Origin: Sporodiniella umbellata
Taxonomy: Eukaryota > Mucoromycota > Mucoromycetes > Mucorales > Rhizopodaceae
Assembly (NCBI GenBank): GCA_025677835.1
Contig: JAIXMR010000020.1
Coordinates: 1-64,000, forward strand
Length of the DNA stretch: 64,000 nt
Direction: 5' to 3'
A program made the position numbers and the translations under genes. Below the pieces are notes generated by a model that ran no database searches, had not been told where the DNA came from, and was given only the letters and a program-made list of their open reading frames with translations. This document shows positions 46,484 through 57,661 of this stretch, piece after piece; within the stretch, counting starts at the first letter, position 1, and each line of letters starts with the position of its first letter.

Positions 46484-47444
46484 ATGTATAATTCAAGACA
46501 GCGACAATTTCAACAACAAACATTACAAGCTGAGGAGGTCCAGTCGATAGTTTCCCCTTCCGTAACCGGTTCGATACTGACGTCTGTTCCACCAACTTCA
46601 GCCTCTGTCAGTCCTTCTGCAAGGCCCAGCGCTCCTGCCACTCGAACGCAAAGTGTCAAGGCCACGACTTATTATGCTGACGACTTTGCTGTATTAGAAG
46701 AAGCCAAAGTGGATAAAAGTATATATAAAAAAGAATCATCAAAAACATTGGATTAACCAAGCAACCCCTCCCCAAAAAGAAACCAAAGACGCCATTCCCA
46801 AAACAGCTCGATTTGAACCTCTCAGTGATCTTGCGTTGAAACATTTCCGAGAATTGTTAACCAAAGAATACAGGTGAGCGTAGAACAAAAAGAAATGAGT
46901 GTATTGATTGAGCAGGGAGACGTTGAATGCCATGATTCAAGAGACAGAAGGTGTGAATGAATTCAACCTACGACCGATGCTACAGCCTGTGGTGGTGATG
47001 ATCGATCGAAAACTAAGACAACTGAAATTCCCGGGCACAGTCGATGCCCATCTCTTTCACATCGAGCTGGAAACGATGTTGGTATGCGCCCTCCTTTTTT
47101 TTTTTTTTTTTTTTTTGAAACGTTGTTGGATAGGAAGCGCTGAGGGCCGAGCTCGACGCGCGCTATTTAGATCTAGCACAGACCATTGGCATCAAGATTC
47201 GAAATCATCGACAGCTTCTATCGGAAGAGCAGGAAGAATTAAGACAATGGAAAGAAAAGAATGAGAAAGCAAGAAAAGTGATGGTAAAATCTGACATGGA
47301 TCTATGACGATCGACTGAAGGCCCCCCCCCCCTTTTTTTTTTTTTTAACAAAACTAGATAGAGATGCCTACACCTCTGCTGGTTCCTACAGAAGATTATG
47401 TACAGAGCTTGTTCAACTACCCAAGCACGTTGGCTTTTGATTGA
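46484..47444 (+). CDS. Coiled-coil protein, possibly CENP-Q/Okp1/Fta7-like
   Basis: Exons 46484-46718, 46762-46873, 46916-47081, 47134-47283, 47358-47444 (249 residues). Residues 1-70 are Ser/Pro/Thr-rich and probably disordered. The rest is helical: RFEPLSDLALKHFRELL, then PMLQPVVVMIDRKLRQLKFP, then a long coiled coil (EALRAELDARYLDLAQ, LSEEQEELRQWKEKNEK). The order WxPL-type start, helix, KLxxLKFP and coiled coil is what I recall of the CENP-Q family of inner-kinetochore proteins, but no diagnostic residue proves it. All junctions agree in phase, so the gene is well supported even if the name is not. It ends 10 bases from the stop of the convergent membrane-protein gene. Confidence 0.62.
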
Positions 47445-47454
47445 TCAGACTTTA

Positions 47455-48744
47455 TTATTCGTTTAAATAAAGAGAGGGGGATCCGTTGATTTTGGCAGAG
47501 ATGACGATATTGGAGCCTGTGGAAGCGTTTCTGTAATAACCTTCCTTTCCACCAAAATGAGAGCGAGTGACGTGCACGAGTTCTGGATGGGGGGCTTTGA
47601 TGGTCGGTTCTGGGCCCAAAAGACGATGCAGGCTAAAGTCGCCCTGGAAGATTTCAGCAGGCTAAAGGGAATGGATAAGTGAAAGGTATATATATATAAA
47701 AAAAAAGAAAAAAAAGTCACTTACGATATCCACTGTGGCCGGACCAAAGGTCGAGGCTACCGTCACATTGAAGCGGTCGCTGGTGGGCGTGAGGTGCACC
47801 TTAGTAGCGCCCTTGACCGAAGCCGCCAGAAAGTGATGTTTGGGTTCATAGGTGCCCATGACGACACCGTACAGGACGGCCAATCGAATCTTGTTTGCAT
47901 AGAGCGAATCAAAAATGATGGCACCCCAGCCAAGCGAGGCTTCAAACAGGCCAAAATCAATGTTCTTGATACCGTCACCGCCCTGGATTCGCTGAGCTTT
48001 CTTGGCTTGAATGGAGACCGCATCGTAATAGGTCAGGCCGACGGGGAATTCGACCAACACACTGTAGACCAGGCAGTCCTTCTGCTTTGGCTCCCGGTGA
48101 GGATGACGTGCATGCTTGACATGATGACGTTCGAGTTGGACGACGTAAGCACCCGCCTCTTCAAAAGCCGAGATTTCCACCTCGCGATGACGTTTGGCTG
48201 TACCGGCATAGACGGTGACCGTGACCCGGGCTTGGCTAGCGTCACCGTCTTGGCGTTGGCCAACAGTAATGTGGCCCCCGCGGTTGGTCTCACCGTTCAA
48301 CACAAGCCGGGTGTGGTTGAATTGCTTTGGGTCAAATTCGAATACGGTAGACTGCGCATCCAGTTCTTCCAGGATACAGAAAGGCTTCATCTTGTCCTCT
48401 AAAAGAAACAGTTAAATCAAACGTTCACCTCCCTCATCGTCTTTACTATGATCGTTATCAGCACATCCATGATCGCCTACAGCCGTTCTCAACTTGCTAA
48501 CCATCGTCTGTAGTTCCATAAAGTTTGGATGCGTTATCTCAAGCCCTCCTTCGCTCTCACTTGCTCTCAATACGTTCAGGCAGCTAGGAAAGAAGCCCAT
48601 CAATACCACGCATGCCATCCCCAAGAAAGCCATGCTCTTGAAAAACAGGCTCAGGCGTCGGCATCGACCGGTCTTGACTTCCCTCGACCCCTCTTCTTGT
48701 GTAGGAACTCTTTCGTACTTTATATCCTCTTTGGATTTTTCCAT
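47455..48744 (-). CDS. Type II membrane protein, unknown function
   Basis: Not recognised. Exons 48744-48423, 48398-47725, 47661-47455 (400 residues). A basic, charged N-terminus (about 30 residues) is followed by one transmembrane helix (MAFLGMACVVLMGFFPSCL, about residues 38-57) without a cleavage site, so the C-terminus should be lumenal or extracellular. That part is beta-rich and repetitive: TVFEFDPKQFNHTRLVL, RVTVTVYAGTAKRHREVE, then SDRFNVTVASTFGPATVDI and NASTGSNIVISAKI, resembling the adhesin-like DUF4097 or beta-helix folds, with several N-glycosylation sequons (NHT, NVT, NAS). No enzyme motif seen. Base composition is more GC-rich than neighbours (many CGCC and GGC codons). Confidence 0.75.
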
Positions 48745-48806
48745 TCTTTAAAAATGCAAATATAAAAGAAGAAAGAAACCGGTATTAAATAGTGGCATTG
48801 TTTTTA

Positions 48807-48849
<43 letters not shown>

Positions 48850-48860
48850 TTATCTTTTTT

Positions 48861-48899
<39 letters not shown>

Positions 48900-49565
48900 T
48901 GCTTGACAAAAGTACCCTAAAAGCAAATGTTTCCAATCGTTGAACTGGCTCTAGCCTAGTCTATCCTTTTTGTTTTATCAGTGAACTTTGTTTGACTGCG
49001 CCAGCTTGGCATGACGTGAACGTTTTCGTTTGCATAACAGGGGAATCAGAGTCCGACGTTACGGGCGTTGAAGAGGAAAAACCATCACAGAAGTGGCGTG
49101 TGAATCCCCCACTGGTGGATGTCCTATTGTGTGGACGGTTTCAACCGCCGCCGAGAACCAAGCTCTCTCCTACACAAGATAGGCGAGTCAAGGTCTCTCT
49201 GAAACAGAATTCAAACCCACTCAAGCAAGGCAGTGAAAACACGAGCCAGTTCAAAGGGCGAAGGGCTCAAAAAGGGAAAATTGATGCCACCTTGAGGTTG
49301 CACCAGCATTGAAACCTACCTTTCCATGGGTTAAAAACAGGATGCAACCCACTTGACTGTGTTTCTACCCACACTGTCAAAAGTGGCTTACAAGAACCCA
49401 AAAAGGGATCCACAACGTTTTTTCTTATTTTTTGATTTGACATTTTTTTTGTGCCACCTGCAGTGTTTTAATAAAAAGTTTGAACCCGTTTTTAATTTTC
49501 ATTTGCCACTCTTTTATTTTTATTTTTTTTAAAAAAAAAAAAAAAGGAAAGAAAAAGGGTGAACA
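48745..49565. other. Divergent intergenic region
   Basis: Holds T37 and A33 runs (48811-48896). An open frame at 48992-49312 has no ATG and no domain; I do not call it. No TATA element is clear before the RasGEF. Confidence 0.45.
48811..48896. repeat. T37 then A33 homopolymers
   Basis: Thirty-seven T (48811-48847), 16 mixed bases, then 33 A (48864-48896). The runs are inverted relative to each other and could form a hairpin. Confidence 0.88.
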
Positions 49566-50039
49566 ATGAGCCATTTACCTTTACCACCAAGAATTATGGG
49601 TCGAGTGCAAGCGATTTATTCTTATTGTTCTGAAGAACAGTCCTCGTTGAGTTTTAAAAAGGGAGATACGATTGAAGTATTGACTAAGCTTGATTCTGGC
49701 TGGTGGGACGGCTGGTAAAGAAAGAAACGGACGACGCTACAGCTATTAACAGGCTGTTAGGTGCAATGGACAGAGAGGCTGGTTCCCTAGTAACTATGTG
49801 AAAGAAGAAGTAGAGCAAGAAAGAACGCATCTGCCGGATGGCTGGACCATTCAGATGGGGGATGATGGACACAGCTGGTACTATTACCACCCACCCACAG
49901 GCACTGTTTCCTATCAACTACCGACCGAGAATACCGCCCAAAAGAAAAAAATGCACCGTGAAAGCTTCTTTCGACCCAACCCTCCAACGGTAGAAGACGA
50001 AGTGACACAAGAAACACCAGTGACTGAAGTAGAGGTAAG

Positions 50040-50073
<34 letters not shown>

Positions 50074-52957
50074 TAATCTATTTTAGCTGATGGAGAATTG
50101 GGTTGAAAGACAAACACCGCAAGGGCGAGTGTATTTTTGTAATCTGATTACACAAGAAACCACTTGGGATTATCAAGAGATCGATCCAGACACAGGCCGT
50201 TTGGTAAGCACCAGAACCTTTCCCCCTCCCCCCAAAGGCTGACATAGGTTCTATAGAAAAAAAGCCCGGCAGAAGAAAGCGTAGAAGCCGCTGTGACATC
50301 CGATGAGGACAGCGATGCAAGCGATACGATACAGGCACCAACAGGTCAAGAAGTGACGTGGAACAAGGTGGCTTCGGATATTGCGCTGGACATTCGCGAG
50401 CTCACGCAGGCCATTGAGCGAAAACAAAAAGATCAAATCGGATCCAAGACAGGCTCGATTGTGAAATCCGTCCGGTTCATGCTGTATGCGTCGGGCGCGT
50501 TGGATAAAGAATCGCAGTTGTTGCAAGAGCCTGCGTTTCGAGAGCCTCGACGTGCCATCACTTCGACCCTTTCCAAACTCGTGCTGGACACCAAGCCATC
50601 GGGCGACCTGTGCGATAGTCCTACGCTGAGCCTGATGTTTGAAAAGATCGCACGCGATGCCAACGATGTGTTGGTGGCCGTACGAAACTTTGTCACGCTC
50701 TGCCAACAACGTGGGGTGGAGATGGGCCACATTAACCCCGTCTTTGTTCACAGCCCGCCCGACCTGGCCCAGCTCAGTCTGGGTGAGGAACGTCCTAAGC
50801 CGACAGAAGGCGTGGCCAAAACGCGTTATCTGCTCAATCAAGACCTGGTCGTCAGTTTACAAGTCTATTCGCACCAGATCTACACGTCTGCAGAAGAACT
50901 CGCCTCTACCGCAAGTCATCTACACACCCTCTTTGATCCTTGCTCACCCGCCGCCCAAGAGGGCCGTGCCACCGCCGTCACCTTGTTCCACCGCCTCTCC
51001 AGTCAGGTCAGCCAGTACATGGCCATCCTCGATGACATCAACTTTGACAGCACCCCGCCCAGCGCCCTGACCGCTTACCAGGCCAGTCGCCACGCCATCT
51101 ACAGCGCTATCGGACACATGTTTGGCGCCGTACAGACCTTGACTGACCTACAGGTCGACCTGTCCCTGGCGACAAGCAAGGTGGACGCGTCCGTAGTGCA
51201 GATCGAGAGTGTAATCGAGACGGTCGAACAGGGCGTGATTGCTATGGTCCAGGCCCGCCAACAGACCATGCAGGCACGAGAATTGCTTTCCCCACCCCAT
51301 CATCGCGGCTCATTTTCCTCCAGCCTGCATGAGACCGAGTCCATCGCAGGGGAGTCTGACTTTGGCGCGTTTAGCGAATCAGACCCTGTCATGCGCTTGC
51401 CCGGTATTTCTGATATCGTCAACAGGCGTCGACAACAGAGCATTCGACCGGAAGAAGATCGTAGCCTTGATACACTCGGTTACGATCATGCCCCTGACGC
51501 ACTCGACATAGGCCCAGACGGCGCCATCCGGGGTGGCACCTTGGCCGCTCTCGTCGAACGTCTGACTGTTCATAACACTGCAGGTACGTTGCGCTTGGCT
51601 AACGATGGCTTATGTCTTTCTTTTTTTTTTTTTTTTTTTTTAGATACCAACTTTATCGCCACCTTCTTGCTGACCTATCGTTCCTTTTGTACCAGTGAAG
51701 AATTCGTCACGTTACTCGAAGAGCGTTACCATCTTCGTCCGCCCGAGAGATTGACCCCGGATCAACTCGAGCTCTGGACAGAGCGTAAACAAAAGCTCGT
51801 CCGTCTTCGGTAAGCCCCTTCCAGCTAATTTTCAGAGACGCTCACACCTGGCTTTTAGGGTGTTTAATGTCATCAAGAGTTGGCTAGAAAACTATTATAT
51901 CGATGAAGATGAACCCTTGTTGGCTCGTTTTGAACACTTTACGAAATCTTACATTCGTGACTCTTCTGAATTTGCTGCCAAACAGATCTTGAACTTGATC
52001 AGCAAACGACAGGAATCGGGCGACATGAAAAAAATCGTGCCTACCACCACCGTAGGACCTGAGCCTATCCTGCCCAAGAATATGGAAACCATCAAGCTGA
52101 GCGAGACGGATCCAGTGGAAATGGCACGTCAGTTGAGTGTGTTGGATTTCAAGTTGTATAGTAGCATTCGACCGATCGAATGTCTGGGTAAAGCCTGGTC
52201 TAAAGACGGTGATCGTGGCTCAGTTGCGATGAACATCAAACAGTCCATTCAGTACTGTAACAGGCTGACCTCTTGGGTAACCGATAGCATTCTTTCTTAT
52301 GATGAACCCAAGAAACGCGCCTCGGTGATCAAATATTGGGTGAACGTGGCCGAGGTAAGCCAAAATATACATAGACACAGCGTCTCAGCCTGCCTGTAGC
52401 AATGCCGAACCTTCAATAACTTCAACACCTGCATGGCAATTCTCTCTGCTTTTGACAACAGCGCTATCGGCCGGTTAAAAAAGACTTGGATGGTAAAATA
52501 CAGACGTACAGACAAGTGAACTGATCCTATACCCTAGATGTCGAATCGAAACACCACCCAGACACTGGCCTCTATCCGTAAACTGTTGGGAGCCAACCGT
52601 AACTTTACAGAATACCGAGAGATCATCCATTCGATCAATCCTCCCTGTATTCCCTTCTTGGGTATCTACCTTCAAGACCTGACCTTTATCGAAGACGGCA
52701 ATTCTGATTTCTTGCGTAAATCAAATCATCTCATCAACTTTGCCAAAAGACAAAAAGTAGCCGATGTCATTCAAGAGTTAAGACAGCGTCAGAACTTTGC
52801 TTACAACTTTATCACCATTCCCGAATTTCAAGAGTTCATTCAATCCCAATTGGACTATGAACATGATACCGAAAAACTCTATGAACGCAGCCTTTTGTTA
52901 GAGCCTCGAATGACTGAAACTACCCCCAGTATTTATCTTGCCGGCAATGTCATGTAA
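49566..52957 (+). CDS. Cdc25-type Ras guanine nucleotide exchange factor (SH3-WW-REM-RasGEF)
   Basis: Activates Ras by GDP release. Exons 49566-49714, 49761-50034, 50087-50203, 50257-51583, 51644-51809, 51859-52354, 52400-52492, 52538-52957 (1013 residues). An SH3 domain (about 12-65) has AIYSYCSEEQSSLSFKKGD and GWFPSNYV. A WW-like module follows: LPDGWTIQMGDDGHSWYYY, and a second at NWVERQTPQGRVYFCN with ETTWDY. A long helical middle follows. The REM (RasGEF-N) starts TNFIATFLLTYRSFCT. The catalytic domain has DPVEMARQLSVLDFKLY, ASVIKYWVNVAE, CRTFNNFNTCMAILSAF and PCIPFLGIYLQDLTFIEDG, and ends LLLEPR. The stop at 52957 is the simplest end; an intron from about 52930 to a tail exon at 53092-53312 is possible. 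Confidence 0.9.
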
Positions 52958-53406
52958 AACCTTACTCATATCTATCTACCTTTCAATTTCAACCGATCAT
53001 TTAGAAACAGATCCCTTCTTTATTTATAATAAACAACGCTTCACGGATACTTTTTTTCTTTCTTTTTTTTTTTTTTTTTCTTTTTTAATAGTGTGGATGA
53101 AAAACGGTCAGGAAAAGAAACAGCCCATTGAAGAAGAATGGTTAGATATCATCTTTACTGCTCATGGTTTAGAAACCAGACCTTGTCAGCCTAAGGAATT
53201 AGAAGAACCTCGATGGGGGTACGAACATGATCAAAAAAGAGTGGATTACGTTCAACGCTTGATTTCCAAAACCTTTTTTAATCCAAAGCATACACAAACA
53301 TCTAAACAGTAATAAATCTTGGATACAATCGATAGATATAACCGATAGATAGATTGTTATTATTTTTTTTTTTTATCGGAAAAAAAAAAAAAAAAAAAAA
53401 TAGATA
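52958..53406 (+). other. Possible extra tail exon of the RasGEF or a small gene
   Basis: An open frame at about 53092-53312 follows a T tract and TAG acceptor and reads from VWMKNGQEKKQPIEEEW to HTQTSKQ. It could be a spliced tail of the RasGEF (donor GTATTT near 52930 gives matching phase) or start at its own ATG (53097). I recognise no domain. The rest to 53406 is A and T runs. Confidence 0.4.
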
Positions 53407-53962
53407 TCAGGTATGTCTATAAACGTGTTCACAACGATCGATAAAGGCTTGTAAGGTCAAACTGGATACCTTGTCAAAAAATACACTTGAGGTTTGAGCA
53501 TGAAGAGGGGAAGCAAAATCAAATTCAATAGAGAAATCCACCCAACAGCTTGGATAATCGGCTGCTTCTAAACTACTCGTATTCGGCGTAAATTGCCATC
53601 GGGTGATCATATCGTTAAATAAACTACCGTCGGCTGCCACGGCCTTGAAATCCCCGCAAAAAAAAAAAAAAAAAAAAATGAGTATGACGCGGGAGGGGGA
53701 ATACTTTCTTACTTGAACCAGCCTCGGTTTTTGACAAGTCACTTTGGACATGTATTTCTCTTTAAATAATTTGAAGCCAACCCCTAATTCAGCTTGTAGG
53801 ACAACCGTGCTGGCAGTCACTGTTTGTTGACTATAGACTTTGGAATGAGTACAGAAAGGAACAAACCGATGATAATCATCAATGTTTGAAACCACATTGT
53901 AGAGTTGATTCTGTGAAAAACTAGTAAACCAATGCCATAGTCAACATTAGCATTCTTTTCTG

Positions 53963-54000
<38 letters not shown>

Positions 54001-54100
54001 GTTACTTGAGCAGCTTTCTTTCTGAATACTGTCGTTGGGTACTCAAGAAATTAGGTAAACTAAAGAACTGTCTTTGTTGCTGTCGAATGACACTTGTCAT
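53407..54100 (-). CDS. COQ10: Coenzyme Q-binding protein Coq10 (START domain), mitochondrial
   Basis: Lipid-binding START-like protein needed for ubiquinone function in respiration. Exons 54100-54006, 53920-53713, 53643-53407 (179 residues). Residues 1-30 make a presequence rich in Arg, Gln and Ser (MTSVIRQQQRQFFSL). Core blocks are NVVSNIDDYHRFVPFCTHSKV, ELGVGFKLFKEKYMSKV and DGSLFNDMITRWQF, then CWVDFSIEFDFASPLHAQ. All are Coq10 hallmarks. Phase agrees at both introns; the second carries a T run. It lies 73 bases downstream of nothing else on its strand except WRS1, whose stop is at 54174. Confidence 0.92.
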
Positions 54101-54173
54101 GATTAGCCCTTTTTTTTTTAAAAAAAAAAAAAAAAAAAAAGTAAAGAGGTGCTGTTTAAAAAGAAAAATGATT

Positions 54174-55608
54174 TTATATTTCAATCTTTCTATTTTTATC
54201 CATGTAATAAGCAACGACTTCATCTGTTACTTCACTCTTCTTTTGTTGAAAGTTGGCAACAAAGGCTTGAAGGATTTCGATACATTTCTTCTTAAGGTCG
54301 CCTGTGGTCAATTCACCCGAACGATAGGCGTCATGGATGGCCTTGAGTTCTTGATCGTCTTCCAAAAAGAAAGAGAGGTATTGATAGGCTACATCCACAT
54401 CAGGATTACCGCCATTGGCCTTGTGTTCTTCCAGAGTGGCTCCTCCGCCTGAGAAAGCATACTTGTTGATCTTGGTCTTGATCTGTTTGGGCGTGTCGGT
54501 CATGAAGATAGCCGAGGAATCAGCCGAGGCGCTCATCTTGGTCTGAGGTCCTTGCAACGCAGGGAAAAATTTGGCATGGATCAAGCTAGGCTTGGGATAT
54601 TTTAATCGTTTGGCCACGTCGCGGGTCAATCGGAAATAAGGATCTTGATCAATGGCACAAGGAATCAGACAAGGAATATCAAACTTATCACCAAAGATCT
54701 GAGGGAACGAGTTGGAGAACGAAGGTGCGGCTTGGACAGACACAAAGTGAGATTTACCAACATTGTCACTACGCTCTGTGAGTATTCCCCCTGCCCTCTC
54801 TTTTTTTTTTTTTCTTATAGACACACGCTACCTATCGTTGAAGCCAAAGGCTGCCTTGGATTGATTGAGAGTAATACAACGTGAAATCTTGACCACGTTG
54901 TGATAAAAAGCGCCTCTACATAGAGATTAATCACCCAAAAAAAAAAAAAAAACCCCCCACCCCTTTCCAGTGCAGTTTTTTCTATCTACCCAATACTGTC
55001 CAGGTCAGAAAAGATGTATGTCTTCTCAGGATTGAAGCCGCAGGCAATAATATCCTTTGCGTTGTCCATCGAGAACTGTCTACACATGTCGATTGTCAGG
55101 TTGGGCTTGAACAAGAACTTTTCATCGTCTGTCAACTGGATCACGATAGGCACGTTAAAGACGTCCTGTAGCCATTGACAGAACACAAAAGGCACCATAT
55201 GGCCCAAATGCATCGAGGCACTCGAAGGGCCACGGCCTGTATACAGATAAAAAGGCTTCTTTTGCTCATAACGATCAAGAATCTTTTCCAACTCTCTAAG
55301 ACTTTTGTCAGCTACTCTTTTTCATGCACAAAAAGGATGCGTACAAACAGTAGTTTTTGTGTTTACCTGTGAGAGAAAAAGGTGCCTCTTCTTAAAAAGA
55401 TATGAGCTTTACGTCCAGTCAACGTCTCGAAGCGTGAAAGTAAAGCTTCATCAATAGGTCGAGTACCAAACTGTTCAACTAATTTGTTGTAATCAATAGC
55501 TTGTTGTACTCCATCCACAACAGCTCCTTCTACTTCCCAAGGTGTCACATTCTGAACCGCTCCTTCTTTTATGTTCAATTGGGCAACCCCTTCTGTAATC
55601 TCTGCCAT
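54174..55608 (-). CDS. WRS1: Tryptophanyl-tRNA synthetase, cytosolic
   Basis: Class I synthetase charging tRNA-Trp in the cytosol. Exons 55608-55367, 55301-54990, 54915-54832, 54768-54174 (410 residues, like yeast Wrs1). The signature HLGH (HIGH-type) is at about residues 111-114 in [13 protein letters not shown], and KMSAS (KMSKS-type) at about 290. The Trp pocket segments [24 protein letters not shown] and [11 protein letters not shown] are present. No import presequence, so cytosolic. The start ATG at 55608 gives [13 protein letters not shown]. It is divergent from the EF-P-like gene with 138 bases between ATGs, a likely shared promoter. Confidence 0.95.
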
Positions 55609-55746
55609 TGTTTCTCTAGAAAAAAAAAAAAAAAAAAAAAAGAAAGGTATCGAGTTTTTTAATTCATCTTTCTCACCCCTGTGGCTTTTTACACCCAAAA
55701 AAAAAAAAAAATCAAAGATTTTTGTTTTTCTTTCCCCCCCCCCTCT

Positions 55747-56572
55747 ATGTTTTCTAGACGTTTATTCATCCCTTCTTTGATACCCCAGCCTATCACACAA
55801 AGGTTTTATAAGACCAGCGTAGGTGCTATAAGAAAAGGTCAGATTGTTCAATTTAAAGATAAAGCTTGGAAAGTATTGGCAAGAGACCATGTTTCTTCTG
55901 GAAGAGGAGGTGCCATTGTCAAAGTAAATAAACTCATCTATCCAAAAACATACATGATTATTCACTTTTGTTTTTAGATAGACCTTCAAGATCTTTTGTC
56001 ACCCATGAAAAAAAAAGAAAGTTTTAAATCAAGCGAATCACTCGAAAGTAAAACCAAACAAAAAAAAACAAAAAAAAAACAAAGAGCAGCCTGGAAGCGA
56101 CTGACAGAAAAAGCTTTATTTTAGTTTTAAACCTTCACGATGAATCGTTTCAATACTTGTACACGAAAGATAATCAAATTCATCTTTTGAATATGGAAAC
56201 TTACGAGGAAATCGAGATGTCTATGGAGGCCTGTGAAGGAGGTGAACGTTCGTTACAAATGTTGGAAGGTATGTCACAACATTGCCAGTTTTGTTTTGTA
56301 ACCGTGATAAAATAGATAGCATGCCGATCTCTGTCAGTTTCTTAACCACACCCAAAGAGGGCACCTATCCCTGTTCATTTAAATTACCCTCCAACTATAT
56401 CTTCACTGTACAGTCCGTAGTTGAACGTGCTGGCCAAGCAGCAAAAGGCACCGTCTTCAAAGCCGCCACGCTCACCAATGGAGCAAAGCTTCAAGTACCC
56501 GAGTTTGTGAAAGAAGGGGACAAGATTGTGGTAGACATCGATACTTTGAAATACATGAAGCGAGAACTTTAG
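55747..56572 (+). CDS. Mitochondrial elongation factor P-like protein
   Basis: EF-P homologue expected to help mitochondrial ribosomes at difficult peptide bonds. Exons 55747-55923, 55978-56047, 56125-56268, 56316-56572 (215 residues). Residues 1-20 form an import presequence (MFSRRLFIPSLIPQPITQRF). Domain I (KOW-like) has VGAIRKGQIVQFKDKAWKV and RDHVSSGRGGAIVK, where bacterial EF-P carries the modified Lys or Arg loop; here the tip is SSGRGGA. Domain II contains MSMEACEGGERSLQMLE; domain III ends VKEGDKIVVDIDTLKYMKREL. All phases fit. The second exon contains a Lys run, so an indel there would matter. Confidence 0.88.
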
Positions 56573-56745
56573 AATGCAAACCCAAAAAAAAAAAAAAAAA
56601 AAAAAATAGATGAATCCCCTTGTGACTGCATCTCACCCCTCAGCCAATCATCCATAGTGACGAATTCATCCTGTCTCCCCTCACGCCCCCTTTTTTTTTT
56701 TTCTTTTCTTTTACATATCCCTTTTTTAATAAAGAAAAACATAGC

Positions 56746-57102
56746 ATGTCAAATCAGTACTTTGTTTGGATTTTAAGTTTAAGTCTAGTGATGGCAGTGA
56801 CAGCTTTTAATTTGAAAGATTTCTTGCCTGGCAGTCATGATAATCAACAGACCAATGAAAAAATACCTTTGGGTCAACCTCTTAAAACAACGTTTTCTGA
56901 AGCCAGTAAGCCGTGTCTTTTTCTATCTATTTTAATGAGCTTACCCATCTTTTCTACAGAGATTTCATGTTCAGGTTATCGATGCCGAACAACAGCCACT
57001 TGTGTGGATTTACCTATACAGTGCCCTTGCCCGTCTCTGGCCAGCAAAAAGTGTTATGTTGGGGACTGGTACCTTTGTGTTGATCCCAACATGGCTTGTT
57101 AG
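56746..57102 (+). CDS. LCL2: LCL2-family ER/secretory protein
   Basis: Short secreted or ER-resident protein of the fungal LCL2 (long chronological lifespan 2) family. Exons 56746-56905 and 56960-57102 (100 residues). Signal peptide over residues 1-21 (WILSLSLVMAVTAF). The mature part has the Cys pattern CSGYRCRTTATCV, CPCPSLASKKC and CVDPNMAC, close to the family's C-GY-C...CPCP...C layout. No HDEL tail. Function is poorly known; yeast mutants affect lifespan and ER-associated degradation. Confidence 0.85.
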   Translation: MSNQYFVWILSLSLVMAVTAFNLKDFLPGSHDNQQTNEKIPLGQPLKTTFSEASKPCLFLSILMSLPIFSTEISCSGYRCRTTATCVDLPIQCPCPSLASKKCYVGDWYLCVDPNMAC

Positions 57103-57661
57103 AAAAAAAAAAAAAAAAAAAAAAAAACCAATGTAGAAAGTCTTGCCGTCTATTTATAAAGAAAACCTTCATTAAGAGTGTCGCTTGGTCTTGATGAAAA
57201 CAATCATTTGGCTAGCCTCCTTTATCCATCGTTTCTTTTTATCAAGTAGTGAGTCAAAGGCAAGCCAAAGTAAAATGCCAATACCTTCATCTTAGTAACC
57301 ACCTTTAATTCTGTCATGAATCGTTGAATTGGATAACTCTCTGACAGCCTACAAATCGTTCTACTTTCATAGGCGTTGTGAACAGGGTTTGTATTCAAAC
57401 CCAGAAAGAAACAAGCAATAGAAGCTACCTGAACAGAAATCAGGGTCCAAGCGTTATCAACACACCCTAGGATCGGAAACGAGAGGCTTTTTTTTTTTTC
57501 TTTTTTGTAACCCAATGAGTGTTGGAAGTTCTCTATTGCTTAGAATAGATTCGAGTCTAAAGTGTCACACGGACTGCTGAGCTGTATGACCTAAAATAGA
57601 TTAAAAATGATGATTCAAACACTATTTTTTTTTATTGCTTTATTACTTTTTGAGTTATAAA
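57103..57661. other. Intergenic, LCL2 to arrestin
   Basis: An antisense frame across 57222-57515 lacks an ATG (its first codon is TTG) and shows no domain. It has short hydrophobic stretches only. An A run lies at 57102-57127. I see no firm gene. Confidence 0.4.

Noticed and set aside
48992..49312. 106-codon frame upstream of the RasGEF
   Set aside because: No ATG start, no domain, not joined by splice signals to the RasGEF start.
50251..50841. Antisense ORF of 196 codons inside the RasGEF
   Set aside because: Shadow of the GC-richer coding exon on the other strand; no family match.
57222..57515. Antisense 97-codon frame
   Set aside because: First codon is TTG and no motif is seen.
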